Source: Paracoccus fistulariae
GTDB lineage: Bacteria; Pseudomonadota; Alphaproteobacteria; Rhodobacterales; Rhodobacteraceae
DNA: 64,000 bases
Direction: 5' to 3'
NCBI RefSeq assembly: GCF_028553785.1
Contig: NZ_CP067136.1
Coordinates: 2,416,501 to 2,480,500, forward strand
Below the pieces are notes generated by a model, which ran no database searches, had not been told where the DNA came from, and was given only the letters and a program-made list of their open reading frames with translations. Made by a program: the position numbers and the translations under genes. Below are positions 55,711 to 63,676 of this stretch, piece by piece (the first letter of the stretch is position 1; the number at the start of each line of letters is the position of its first letter).

Positions 55711-56382
55711 TTATCCTGTCCCTTCATCATCCGTCCGGCTTCGAAGCGGCAGGCCGCGCCAGATCAATCTTGGGTCGAAGCTTTGCGCCGAAAGCATTGT
55801 GAACGCAACCGATAGCGCGAAAGAGACCGCCGCCGGACCAGGGTGGATCGAGGCGACAAAGCCCAGTTGGACCAGCGCCGACAGGATCGCCACCACGAAG
55901 ACGTCGATCATCGACCAGCGGCCGATAAATTCAACGACCTCATAGACATGAAGCCTGCGATGCGCCTGATGGACCGAGGCAGGTCGACCAGCCGCCAGCG
56001 CCAGCCAGGCAATCGCGATGAACTTGCCGATCGGCACCACGATCGAGGCGACGAAGACGATCGCGGCAATGTCGTAGCTGCCGTGATGGATCAGCTGCAA
56101 CACGCCCTCCATGATCGTCGCTTCGCTGTTGCCGGCCAGACCGCCCAGGCTGCGCGTGCTCATCATCGGAAAGATATTGGCGGGGATATAGGTGATCAGC
56201 CCGGCCAGCCACCAGGCCCAGACCGCCTGCAACGACCGGCGATCCGGCGGCACCAGCGTCGCGCCGCAGCGCGCGCAATTCGTCTGGGATTCCGGCCAGA
56301 CGCGCCCACAACTGCGGCATCCCAGCAGGCCAGCGCGGTGCGCGGTCAGCACCGGACGGGTGGTCTTGCCCTCATCCATCAA
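55711..56382 (-). CDS. pqiA: PqiA half protein, second copy (inner membrane)
   Basis: A 223-residue inner-membrane protein equal to one half of E. coli PqiA. It has two zinc-ribbon-like CxxC motifs (CRSCG near residue 17 and CARCG near residue 36), then about four membrane helices. The segment FIGRWSMIDVFVVAILSALVQLG near residue 150 is the PqiA signature. It overlaps the first half by ATGA and precedes pqiB by six bases, so the pair probably assembles as a two-chain PqiA. Confidence 0.9.
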   Translation of the reverse strand: MMDEGKTTRPVLTAHRAGLLGCRSCGRVWPESQTNCARCGATLVPPDRRSLQAVWAWWLAGLITYIPANIFPMMSTRSLGGLAGNSEATIMEGVLQLIHHGSYDIAAIVFVASIVVPIGKFIAIAWLALAAGRPASVHQAHRRLHVYEVVEFIGRWSMIDVFVVAILSALVQLGFVASIHPGPAAVSFALSVAFTMLSAQSFDPRLIWRGLPLRSRTDDEGTG

Positions 56383-57056
56383 TTCCGGCCTTCAACCATT
56401 TCGCGCCCATCGGTGGTCACGCCCGCATCCTCGATCGCGTCCCAGATCGTGGTCTGGCACATGAACCCGCGCGAGGCGAGGTTGACCAGCACGAGGATGC
56501 AGAAGGCCCAGAAGGCGGGCCCCAGATGGACCGTCGCCAATCCGGCGACCTTTACCAGCGCCACGGCGGTGCCGATGATGAAGATCTCGGCCATGGACCA
56601 GGGGCGCAGCTTTTCGGACAGGCGGAATGCGTTGGCGGCGTGTTTATAGGGGGCAGAGCCCTGTGCCAGTGGGATCAGCGTGTAAAGCAGCAGCGCCGAG
56701 CGGAAGATGGGCAGGCCGATCACCAGCAGCAGCAGCACCAGAACCAGCGGCAGCAGAAAGCCCTCGGCAAAGGCCATCGCCACGCCGAAAAGCGAGGTCG
56801 TATTGCCGAAACCCATGCGCGAGATTTCCAGGAAGGGGAAAAAGATCGCGCCCATCAGCAGGATGATCGAGGTAAAGGCCAGCGCGATCAACTGGGTAAA
56901 GGCGCCGCCCTGCGGCTTGGCCAGCAGGCCGTCGCAGCGCGTGCATTTGGCGGTTTCGCCCGAATGCAATTCGACCTCGACATGCAGGGTGTCGCATCGG
57001 GGGCAGGCCAAAAGCCCCTCTCCCGTGGTCAGATTATAGCTTCCTGGCTGAGTCAT
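56379..57056 (-). CDS. pqiA: PqiA half protein, first copy (inner membrane)
   Basis: A 225-residue inner-membrane protein equal to the other half of PqiA. The N-terminal CPRCD (residue 18) and CTRCD (residue 37) motifs form a zinc ribbon, followed by about four membrane helices and the family segment LRPWSMAEIFIIGTAVALVKVAG near residue 150. It heads the pqiAABC operon. The overlap with the second half is 4 bases (ATGA). Confidence 0.9.
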   Translation of the reverse strand: MTQPGSYNLTTGEGLLACPRCDTLHVEVELHSGETAKCTRCDGLLAKPQGGAFTQLIALAFTSIILLMGAIFFPFLEISRMGFGNTTSLFGVAMAFAEGFLLPLVLVLLLLVIGLPIFRSALLLYTLIPLAQGSAPYKHAANAFRLSEKLRPWSMAEIFIIGTAVALVKVAGLATVHLGPAFWAFCILVLVNLASRGFMCQTTIWDAIEDAGVTTDGREMVEGRN

Positions 57057-57113
57057 AGCGATAAGATAAAGCCGATCCGGGCCTGCGCAAGTCCCTTGAG
57101 CAAGGCCGTCACG

Positions 57114-58904
57114 TCAATGTTGCGCGCCCTCGCGCGCGGCTGAGGTCAACACCACGTTGCGCGGATCATTGGCGCTGCCGAAAACGCCGCTGTCAATCGA
57201 GAAATCAAGCCGCAGGGTGAAGCTTTCATCATTGGATTCGGTGACGGCCTCACCCTCTAGCTGCGTGGCAAAAGCCTCGATCAGCTGGCCGCCAAGGCCG
57301 GTGCCTTCGCTGTGATGGACCCGCGCGCCCACGGAATTGGAAATCTCCAGCGTCGCGCGGCCGGGCTTGTCCGAGGTAAGGCTGACGCGAACCCATGCCC
57401 GGTCGGCCCCTTCGGGCACGCCGGCATATTTGATGGCATTGGTAACGGCCTCGGTCGCCAGCAGCGACAGCGGCACGGCCTGATCCGGCAACAGGATAAG
57501 CGGCTGGATATCGGTCACGATCCGCAGATCATTCGAGGAATTGATCGAGGCATTGATCATCTGATTGATAATGTCGTCGATCAGCCGGCCGGCCTCGACC
57601 GCGTCCAGATGCTCGGCCTGATAGAGGTTGCGATAGATCGTTGCCAGCGCCGCCACCCGGTCCTGCACCGACCGCAGCACCCGCTTGGCATCGGGATCGT
57701 CGATCATGCGGCCCTGCATGTTGATGATCGAGGCGATCAGTTGCAGGTTGTTCTTGACCCGGTGATGCACTTCTTTCAGCAGGACGGTCTTTTCATTCAC
57801 CGCCTCTTCCATCGCCTCTTCATCGCGGATCAGGATGCGGGCCATATTGTGGAAAGTCTGGCTGACATCCGAGATCTCGGACGGGGCGTGGTGCAGCACG
57901 GGGGGCGGCTCTGACCGGTTGCCGATGGCGAAGCGGCGCATCTGACCGCGCAACACGTTGATATGGCGTAGGACCATGCGGAACACCGCGAAATAGGCCA
58001 CAGCCAGCGAGACCAGCCACAAGGCCGCCGGAATGGTGACCGCGCCGAAACGGGACAGCTGGAACAGGCCGGCGCCGGCGGTATTGGGGCTCCAACTGCC
58101 CAGGGCATAGACCAGCCCGGGCACAATCGGCACCACGGTAAAGACCCGCATCGCGCCGCCATTGTCACGGGCGCGGAAGGTCGTGTCGCTGCTGCTGAGC
58201 AGATTCACCAATTCGGTATTCTGGGGCAGGATCGTGCGGTTCAGCTCTTTGTCATTGCCGTCCAGCGACAGCACCTGACCGCGATGGTTGAAGGTCACGA
58301 TCCGCGCGCCCTGCGTCCCCAGCGACATGTCATGGGTCGAGCGCAGCAATTCATAGGTCAGCGACAGCGTGACATAGCCCAGCAATTCACGATCCCGGTA
58401 AAGCGGCTGCACCACGGCAATGACGGGGCGCCCGCTGAGAGGCCCGTTCTTCAATGAGGTGACCAGCGTGCCGGGTTCGGAAATAAACTCCCGGTAGGCG
58501 TCGGAATCGCGAAAATCTATCGGCGTACCCGCCGCCCGGGATGTGCAGTTGCTGATCCCATCCATCGGCACGAAAGCCGCCGCCACATAGGTCGCGCTGC
58601 GCTGGATGAAGCTGCGCATCAGTTCCGAACAGAGTTCCGGTTGCTCCATCAGGTCCAGAACGCCGGGGCCAAGCGCATCTGCGGAACCAAGCGCGCTGTG
58701 CAGCAGGGCGCGTTCCCCCGCCGCGGCCGAGGTTGTCCGGCCCAGCAGCGCGATTTCGACGCTGCGTTCGGCCGAGCGGACAAGATTGAAGTTCTGAACA
58801 AGAGAGATCAGCGCCAGCGGCAGGATGGCCACTGACAGCAACGCGCCCAGACGAAAGCCCAGTTTGCGCGTGAAAGACAGCCTATCGCCAAACCGCCGGA
58901 GCAC
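57114..58904 (-). CDS. Membrane sensor histidine kinase of the general stress locus (HisKA_2 family)
   Basis: A 596-residue kinase with membrane helices at about 18-37 and 278-305 enclosing a periplasmic sensor domain (about 45-275), then a HAMP-like linker and a HisKA_2 dimerisation domain with the EVHHRVKNNLQL motif (H380-H381). The ATP-binding domain follows (EAVTNAIKYAGVPEG, GTGLGGQLIEAFA). HisKA_2 kinases act on PhyR in alphaproteobacteria. It lies 8 bases after ecfG in the same direction, so it is probably the PhyR kinase. The signal sensed is not known. Confidence 0.92.
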   Translation of the reverse strand: MLRRFGDRLSFTRKLGFRLGALLSVAILPLALISLVQNFNLVRSAERSVEIALLGRTTSAAAGERALLHSALGSADALGPGVLDLMEQPELCSELMRSFIQRSATYVAAAFVPMDGISNCTSRAAGTPIDFRDSDAYREFISEPGTLVTSLKNGPLSGRPVIAVVQPLYRDRELLGYVTLSLTYELLRSTHDMSLGTQGARIVTFNHRGQVLSLDGNDKELNRTILPQNTELVNLLSSSDTTFRARDNGGAMRVFTVVPIVPGLVYALGSWSPNTAGAGLFQLSRFGAVTIPAALWLVSLAVAYFAVFRMVLRHINVLRGQMRRFAIGNRSEPPPVLHHAPSEISDVSQTFHNMARILIRDEEAMEEAVNEKTVLLKEVHHRVKNNLQLIASIINMQGRMIDDPDAKRVLRSVQDRVAALATIYRNLYQAEHLDAVEAGRLIDDIINQMINASINSSNDLRIVTDIQPLILLPDQAVPLSLLATEAVTNAIKYAGVPEGADRAWVRVSLTSDKPGRATLEISNSVGARVHHSEGTGLGGQLIEAFATQLEGEAVTESNDESFTLRLDFSIDSGVFGSANDPRNVVLTSAAREGAQH

Positions 58905-58912
58905 CGGCGACC

Positions 58913-59479
58913 TTAGCGTGACAGTGATTGATTGGCGGCCATCACGGCAAGCGTGGACGGATCGGTCATTTCCATTTCCTCGCCATCTTCAAGATGCAGA
59001 AGCTCGGCCAGTTTCCGGCGGCCACGATTGGCGCGCGATTTGACGGTGCCGATGGCTACACCGGTCATCTCGGCAGCTTCTTCATAAGAGAAACCCGATG
59101 CGCCGACCAGTATCAAAGCCTCGCGCTGTTCGTCGGGCAATTGCTCAAAGGCGGCGCGAAAGTCCTTCATCGCCAGCCGCCCGTCATGTTCCGGGCGCGT
59201 CGCCTGCCGCGCGGCATGGATGCCATCGGTATCGCTGACCTCGCGCTTGGTCTTGCGGCGGGCCGAATAAAACGTATTTCGCAAAATGGTGAACAGCCAG
59301 GCGCGCAGATTCGTGCCGACCTGAAACTTGTCCATATTGGTCCAGGCCTTGACGATCGTATCCTGCACAAGATCGTCGGCCGAAGCCCCCTCGCGCGTCA
59401 GGGACAGCGCAAAGGCCCGCAGCGCCGGCAGATGTTCGACCAGCTCGTCCCGAGGATCAATCATATTGGATTTATTCAT
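58913..59479 (-). CDS. ecfG: General-stress sigma factor EcfG
   Basis: EcfG is the extracytoplasmic-function sigma factor that directs RNA polymerase to GGAAC-N16-17-CGTT promoters. The 188 residues contain region 2 (LVEHLPALRAFALSLTREGASADDLVQDTIVKAW, about 13-48, -10 binding) and region 4 (LPDEQREALILVGASGFSYEEAAEMTGVAIGTVKSRANRGRRKL, about 115-160, -35 binding). It is held inactive by NepR, encoded 46 bases upstream in the same direction. Confidence 0.96.
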   Translation of the reverse strand: MNKSNMIDPRDELVEHLPALRAFALSLTREGASADDLVQDTIVKAWTNMDKFQVGTNLRAWLFTILRNTFYSARRKTKREVSDTDGIHAARQATRPEHDGRLAMKDFRAAFEQLPDEQREALILVGASGFSYEEAAEMTGVAIGTVKSRANRGRRKLAELLHLEDGEEMEMTDPSTLAVMAANQSLSR

Positions 59480-59525
59480 ATTTTCACCATAGCCGAACCG
59501 TCCATGCCGTCAGCGGCAAAGGATT

Positions 59526-59672
59526 TCATTTCTGCTCTTTCAGCTTGTTGAGCAGTTCGAGGAAACGATCCGGTATTTCCTCTGTGATGTCCTGTTCGTA
59601 GACACGCCTCAGATTTTCGTCGATTTGCTGCTCGACGGCTTCTTTTCGGCGTTCTTCTCGCTGTGGTGTCAT
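59526..59672 (-). CDS. nepR: Anti-sigma factor NepR
   Basis: NepR binds EcfG until phosphorylated PhyR draws it off. From ATG 59672 it is 48 residues, MTPQREERRKEAVEQQIDEN onward, containing the conserved core IDENLRRVYEQDI and PDRFLELLNKL. An in-frame extension to 59807 runs upstream through the EcfG-like promoter at 59712-59737, so that start would not be used from it. The protein is at the short end for NepR, but the helix core that binds EcfG and PhyR is complete. Confidence 0.93.
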   Translation of the reverse strand: MTPQREERRKEAVEQQIDENLRRVYEQDITEEIPDRFLELLNKLKEQK

Positions 59673-59711
59673 TCTATTGTTAGTCCCGGAAATCTTGTGC
59701 GCACCCTTACC

Positions 59712-59737
59712 AACATGTAGGGGTGAATTATAGTTCC
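59712..59737 (-). promoter_or_regulatory. EcfG-like promoter of nepR-ecfG
   Basis: On the minus strand GGAAC (59737-59733), 17 bases, then TGTT (59715-59712) differs at one position from the EcfG consensus GGAAC-N16-17-CGTT. It lies 40 bases before the nepR start, suggesting autoregulation of the stress sigma operon, which is common in this group. Confidence 0.65.
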
Positions 59738-59778
59738 TCGCAATACAGGAATAATACCGGAACAAGGACAAGAAAGAA

Positions 59779-60582
59779 ATGTCTTCTGCCGATCTCGCGA
59801 ATTCCATCGGACGCGATCTTCCTTATCTGCGTCGTTACGCGCGCGCGCTGACAGGCAGCCAGAGCGCCGGCGACAATTATGCCGCCGCAACCCTTGAAGC
59901 AATTCTGACCGACCGTTCGATCCTGGACGGTGAAGAAGATACCCGCCTGGGGCTGTTCCGGGCGTTTCATGCCATCTGGCAAAGCTCGGGCCAGCCGGTT
60001 GCCGAGGCCGATCTGTCGGTCCGTGAACAGCGTGCGCAGCAGCATCTCAGCAAGCTGACACCGAATTCACGTGAAGCGCTGTTGCTGCGCACCATCGAGG
60101 ATCTGCGTAACGACCAGATCGCCCGCGTGATGCAAATCGACGAGGCCGAGGCCGCGCAACTGGTTCAGATCGCTCTGGACGAGATGAGCGAGGCCGTCTG
60201 CGGCAAGATCATGGTGATCGAGGATGAGATGATCATCGCCATGGATCTGAAGGGCATCGCCCAGGCGCTGGGCCATGAGGTTACCGGCGTGGCGCGGACC
60301 CATACCGCCGCCATCGAACTGGCGGCCAAGGATCGCCCAGATCTGATCCTGGCCGATATCCAGCTTGCCGATGGTTCGTCGGGGGTCGAGGCCGTGAACG
60401 AGTTGCTGCAAAAGCTGGGCGATGTGCCGGTGATCTTCATCACCGCCTTCCCCGAGCGGCTGCTGACGGGCGACCGGCCCGAGCCGGCCTTCCTGATCTC
60501 GAAGCCCTATAGCGAAGAACAGGTTCGTTCCGCCGTGTCGCAGGCGATGTTCTTTGCCTCGACCGAGGGCATGGAAGCCTGA
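59779..60582 (+). CDS. phyR: General-stress anti-anti-sigma response regulator PhyR
   Basis: PhyR has an EcfG-like sigma domain (about 1-138) that mimics the sigma factor and a C-terminal receiver domain (about 143-265). Phosphorylation at D193 (LILADIQLADG) opens the protein so that it captures NepR and frees EcfG. The receiver keeps the acidic pair in VIEDEMIIAMD, the Thr/Ala pair in FITAFPERL and the lysine in LISKPYSEEQ. The 267-residue length is standard. It diverges from nepR-ecfG-kinase, the classic layout. Confidence 0.97.
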   Translation: MSSADLANSIGRDLPYLRRYARALTGSQSAGDNYAAATLEAILTDRSILDGEEDTRLGLFRAFHAIWQSSGQPVAEADLSVREQRAQQHLSKLTPNSREALLLRTIEDLRNDQIARVMQIDEAEAAQLVQIALDEMSEAVCGKIMVIEDEMIIAMDLKGIAQALGHEVTGVARTHTAAIELAAKDRPDLILADIQLADGSSGVEAVNELLQKLGDVPVIFITAFPERLLTGDRPEPAFLISKPYSEEQVRSAVSQAMFFASTEGMEA

Positions 60583-60609
60583 GGTTTTGCGAAAAACCTG
60601 ACCGTGAAG

Positions 60610-60636
60610 GCGCCGGTTATCCGGCGCTTTCCTTTT
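60610..60636. terminator. Terminator between phyR and the YihY-family gene
   Basis: GCGCCGG at 60610-60616 pairs with CCGGCGC at 60621-60627 around TTAT, followed by TTTCCTTTTT. It ends phyR transcription and overlaps the last codons of the convergent membrane protein gene. Confidence 0.75.
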
Positions 60637-61498
60637 TCAGCGACTCGCGCGCAGATCTGGCGGCCTTCAGCCGCCGCCTGCGGGCCAGTTCCACATTGAT
60701 CAACGCGCCCAGAAGCACCGAAAAACCGGCCAGATAGAACCACATCAGCAGCGCGACCACCGTTCCGATTGACCCGTAGATCCGGTTATAGCTGTTGAAA
60801 CTGCTGAGATAGGCCGAAAACCCGACCGACGCCGCCGCCCACAGCATTGCAGCGAACAGCGCGCCCCAGGTGAAGATCGGCGTGCGCGGGGTTTTGACAT
60901 TCGGGCCATAGCGATAGATCACTCCGATCCCCAGAATGACGATGGCGAACATGCCGGCCCAGGGCAGCGCGGTCAGCAGCCTTGCCGTGGCCGAGCCCAA
61001 AGGCAGGAAGTTCAGGATCAGCGGCACGATCACGATGGTCGCCAGCCCGGCAATGCTGATCCCGACAATGGCGATGGTCAGGATATAGGCCAGAACGAAG
61101 CCGAACACGGTGGAATAGCCCCGGACGCCATAGGCCGCGTTAAGGCCACGGATCAGCGCGCCGACACCGGCCCGCGCCGATATTGTCGCAATAAAGAAGG
61201 ACACGAAGGACGCCCACCCGATCGAGGTGCGGCCGGCGGCGGTCAGGGATCTGATCTGCCCGTCGATGATTTTCGCCGATCCTTCGGGCAGGAATTCATT
61301 GGCGACTTCGACATAGGCCATGATGGCCTCGGGATCGAACCACAGGCTCCATAAGGCGATAATTGCTGCGAGGCCGGGAAAAACCGCGAACATTGCGTAA
61401 AACGCAACCCCGGCAGCAATCAGCCCCATATGGGTTTTATCCATCCGGTCGAAAATCGCGGACCAGAAAGACCAGAAATCACGAAGCCAGACGATCAT
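60617..61498 (-). CDS. YihY/BrkB-family inner-membrane protein
   Basis: A 293-residue protein with about six membrane helices, of the YihY/virulence factor BrkB family (once proposed as ribonuclease BN, now considered a membrane protein of unknown function). The family start is DRMDKTHMGLIAAGVAFYAMFAVFPGLAAIIAL (about 18-50), and SFNSYNRIYGSIGTVVALLMWFYLAGFSVLLGALIN lies near the end (about 236-271). The C-terminus is very basic (ARRRRLKAARSARESLKKES). ATG 61498 is preferred over an in-frame GTG three codons upstream. It converges on phyR. Confidence 0.9.
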   Translation of the reverse strand: MIVWLRDFWSFWSAIFDRMDKTHMGLIAAGVAFYAMFAVFPGLAAIIALWSLWFDPEAIMAYVEVANEFLPEGSAKIIDGQIRSLTAAGRTSIGWASFVSFFIATISARAGVGALIRGLNAAYGVRGYSTVFGFVLAYILTIAIVGISIAGLATIVIVPLILNFLPLGSATARLLTALPWAGMFAIVILGIGVIYRYGPNVKTPRTPIFTWGALFAAMLWAAASVGFSAYLSSFNSYNRIYGSIGTVVALLMWFYLAGFSVLLGALINVELARRRRLKAARSARESLKKESAG

Positions 61499-61543
61499 GA
61501 ATCCCACAATTACAGATATATATCGTCTTCGTAATATCGCGGA

Positions 61544-62245
61544 TCAGTGGGAATATCTTGCCCAGATCGCATCTGTGCCCAATTTGGCGACAAATTCCGC
61601 ATGTGCTGTGGCTTCTTCGTCAGTCATGCGTGGCTTCAGCGGCACAGGACGCTGCGCCCGCGGGCCGCTTTGCCCGGTCTGCTGGACATCCGTCTTTTCC
61701 TGACCGGGCTGGTCCAGCACGAAATCGGGCTGCCTGCCACCGATCAGTTCCAGATAGACCTCGGCCAGCAATTCGCTGTCCAGCAACGCGCCGTGCAGTT
61801 CACGAGACGAGTTATCCACCCCGAAGCGTCGGCAGAGCGCATCCAGCGAGGCGGGTGAGCCCGGAAATTTCTCGCGCGCGACGGCCAGCGTATCCAGCGC
61901 CCGCGCCCAGGGAATTGTGGGAAATCCCGCGCGTTTCAGTTCGGCATTCAGGAATTTCATGTCGAAGCTGGCATTGTGGATCACTAGCTTGGCGTCATCG
62001 GCAATGAAATCGATAAATTGCTGCGCTACTTCTGCAAATTTCGGCTTGTCCCGCAGGAAGTCGTCGCCCAATCCGTGCACCTCTAACGCCTCTTGCGGCA
62101 TCGAACGCTCTGGATTGATGTAAAGATGCAATGTGCGCCCGGTGGGCAGGTGATTGATCAGCTCCAAAGCGCCGATTTCCACGATCCGGTCTGCACCTTC
62201 CGCATCAAAACCCGTGGTTTCGGTATCCAGAACGATCTCACGCAT
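61544..62245 (-). CDS. dnaQ: DNA polymerase III epsilon subunit (proofreading exonuclease)
   Basis: DnaQ is the 3'-5' proofreading exonuclease of the replicase. The 233 residues show the DEDDh catalytic motifs: Exo I IVLDTETTGFD near residue 3, Exo II NASFDMKFLNAEL near 95, and Exo III with HGALLDSELLAEVY near 156, giving the histidine and aspartate. The C-terminal tail (about 185-233) is the flexible linker that binds the polymerase alpha subunit. It overlaps coaE by 8 bases. Confidence 0.96.
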   Translation of the reverse strand: MREIVLDTETTGFDAEGADRIVEIGALELINHLPTGRTLHLYINPERSMPQEALEVHGLGDDFLRDKPKFAEVAQQFIDFIADDAKLVIHNASFDMKFLNAELKRAGFPTIPWARALDTLAVAREKFPGSPASLDALCRRFGVDNSSRELHGALLDSELLAEVYLELIGGRQPDFVLDQPGQEKTDVQQTGQSGPRAQRPVPLKPRMTDEEATAHAEFVAKLGTDAIWARYSH

Positions 62246-62825
62246 CTGATGTGATTTCCTTGATGATCCCGGTGACGGCGGCCTTTGCCCCGTCTAGCGT
62301 ATCGGTGGGGATGATCCAATCGGCGCGTTCACGCTTTTCGGCATCGGGCATCTGCCGGGACAGGATCAGCGCCAGCGTCTCTGATGTCATGCCCGGCCGG
62401 GCCATGACACGCCGCCGCTGAGTCTCGGCGTCGGTCGAGGCCACCGCCACGCCATCCATTTGTGTCTGATAGCTGTTTTCGAAAAGAAGCGGGATATCCA
62501 GCAGGATCAGCGGCGCGTCGGCATGATTTTCGATAAAGCTCTCGCGGTCGGCGGCGACCAGCGGATGTACGATGGCCTCCAACCGGTCCAGCGCCGCCGG
62601 ATCGCGGGCGAGGATGTCGCGCAATGCGTTCCGGTCGATGGCCTGATCGCGCAAGGCGGCTGGAAAGATCTTGCTGACAGGATCGACCGCCGCACCACCG
62701 GGCGCGTAAAGACGATGCACCGCCGCATCCGCATCCCAGACCGGCACGCCCCGGTCACGAAACATCTGCGCAGTGGTGGATTTCCCCATGCCGATGCTTC
62801 CGGTGAGGCCAAGCAGAAAGCTCAT
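62238..62825 (-). CDS. coaE: Dephospho-CoA kinase
   Basis: CoaE phosphorylates dephospho-CoA in the last step of coenzyme A synthesis. The 195 residues begin MSFLLGLTGSIGMGKSTTAQ, with P-loop GSIGMGKST at residues 9-17. The conserved DADAAVHRLY near 33 binds the substrate, and DIPLLFEN near 108 and the later R-rich lid region (ETQRRRVMAR) are typical. It overlaps aroE by 4 bases (ATGA) and dnaQ by 8. Confidence 0.95.
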   Translation of the reverse strand: MSFLLGLTGSIGMGKSTTAQMFRDRGVPVWDADAAVHRLYAPGGAAVDPVSKIFPAALRDQAIDRNALRDILARDPAALDRLEAIVHPLVAADRESFIENHADAPLILLDIPLLFENSYQTQMDGVAVASTDAETQRRRVMARPGMTSETLALILSRQMPDAEKRERADWIIPTDTLDGAKAAVTGIIKEITSDA

Positions 62826-63676
62826 GCCAGGACAGCCTTGCGCAGATCCTCATCAATCTCAGGCCGTTGACCGAACCAGCGCTCGAACCCGGGCGCCGCC
62901 TGATGCAGCAACATGCCCAGACCGTCCACGATCTTGCAGCCACGGTCCTGCGCCTCGGACAGAAGGGGGGTCATCAGCGGCGCATAGACCAGATCGGTCA
63001 CCAGAGTTTGCGGGCTCAGCGCATCCAGCGGCACGCGCAGCGGCTGTTTGCCATCCATGCCCAGCGAGGTCGCATTCACCACCGTCGCCGCGCCGTCCAG
63101 CATGTTTCCGGCCTGCGCCCAGTCATAGACGACAAGCCGGGCGCCGAATTCGGCCTTGATCTGTTCGGAACGGATCCGGGTGCGATTGGTGATCCGCAGC
63201 TCTTTCACGCCGCTGTCCAGCAGAGAGGCCACAACGGCCCGCGCCGCACCCCCGGCACCGATGATCGCCGCCGGTCCGGCATCGGGCTGCCAGTCAGGCA
63301 CGGTCTGCCGGATATTCGCGATGAAGCCGTAACCATCTGTATTATCTGCATGAATCTTGCCGTCTGGGCGGAAAATCAGCGTATTCGCGGCGCCGATCAG
63401 CGCGGCGCGGTCGGTGATGAAGTCGGCAAGGGCCAGCACGGCCTCTTTATGCGGGATGGTGACATTCACGCCCACAAAGCCCGCGCGGGGCAGCACCCGC
63501 AAAACCTCGGCCAGATGTTCGGGCATGACGGGCAGGGGGACGTAATGCCCCTTGATCCCGTAACGCTTCAACCAATGTCCGTGCAGCTGGGGCGAACGGG
63601 AATGCGCGATGGGCATACCGATCACGCCGGCAAGCGGAACATTAGGAACAGGCTGCGGGATCGTATCGTCAGGCAT
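62822..63676 (-). CDS. aroE: Shikimate dehydrogenase
   Basis: AroE reduces 3-dehydroshikimate to shikimate with NADPH in aromatic amino-acid synthesis. The 284 residues have the substrate-binding motif AHSRSPQLHG near residue 25 and the catalytic lysine in VNVTIPHKEAVLA near 77 with the aspartate in NTDGYG near 113. The NADPH-binding GAGGAARAV lies near residue 141. It is the first gene of the aroE-coaE-dnaQ unit as seen here; upstream is the likely origin region. Confidence 0.96.
   Translation of the reverse strand: MPDDTIPQPVPNVPLAGVIGMPIAHSRSPQLHGHWLKRYGIKGHYVPLPVMPEHLAEVLRVLPRAGFVGVNVTIPHKEAVLALADFITDRAALIGAANTLIFRPDGKIHADNTDGYGFIANIRQTVPDWQPDAGPAAIIGAGGAARAVVASLLDSGVKELRITNRTRIRSEQIKAEFGARLVVYDWAQAGNMLDGAATVVNATSLGMDGKQPLRVPLDALSPQTLVTDLVYAPLMTPLLSEAQDRGCKIVDGLGMLLHQAAPGFERWFGQRPEIDEDLRKAVLA

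Noticed and set aside
59759..59780. GGAAC just upstream of phyR as an EcfG promoter
   Set aside because: No CGTT at 16 or 17 bases, and a start site there would fall within phyR.
61544..62007. Plus-strand frames opposite dnaQ
   Set aside because: Antisense shadows; dnaQ has all exonuclease motifs.
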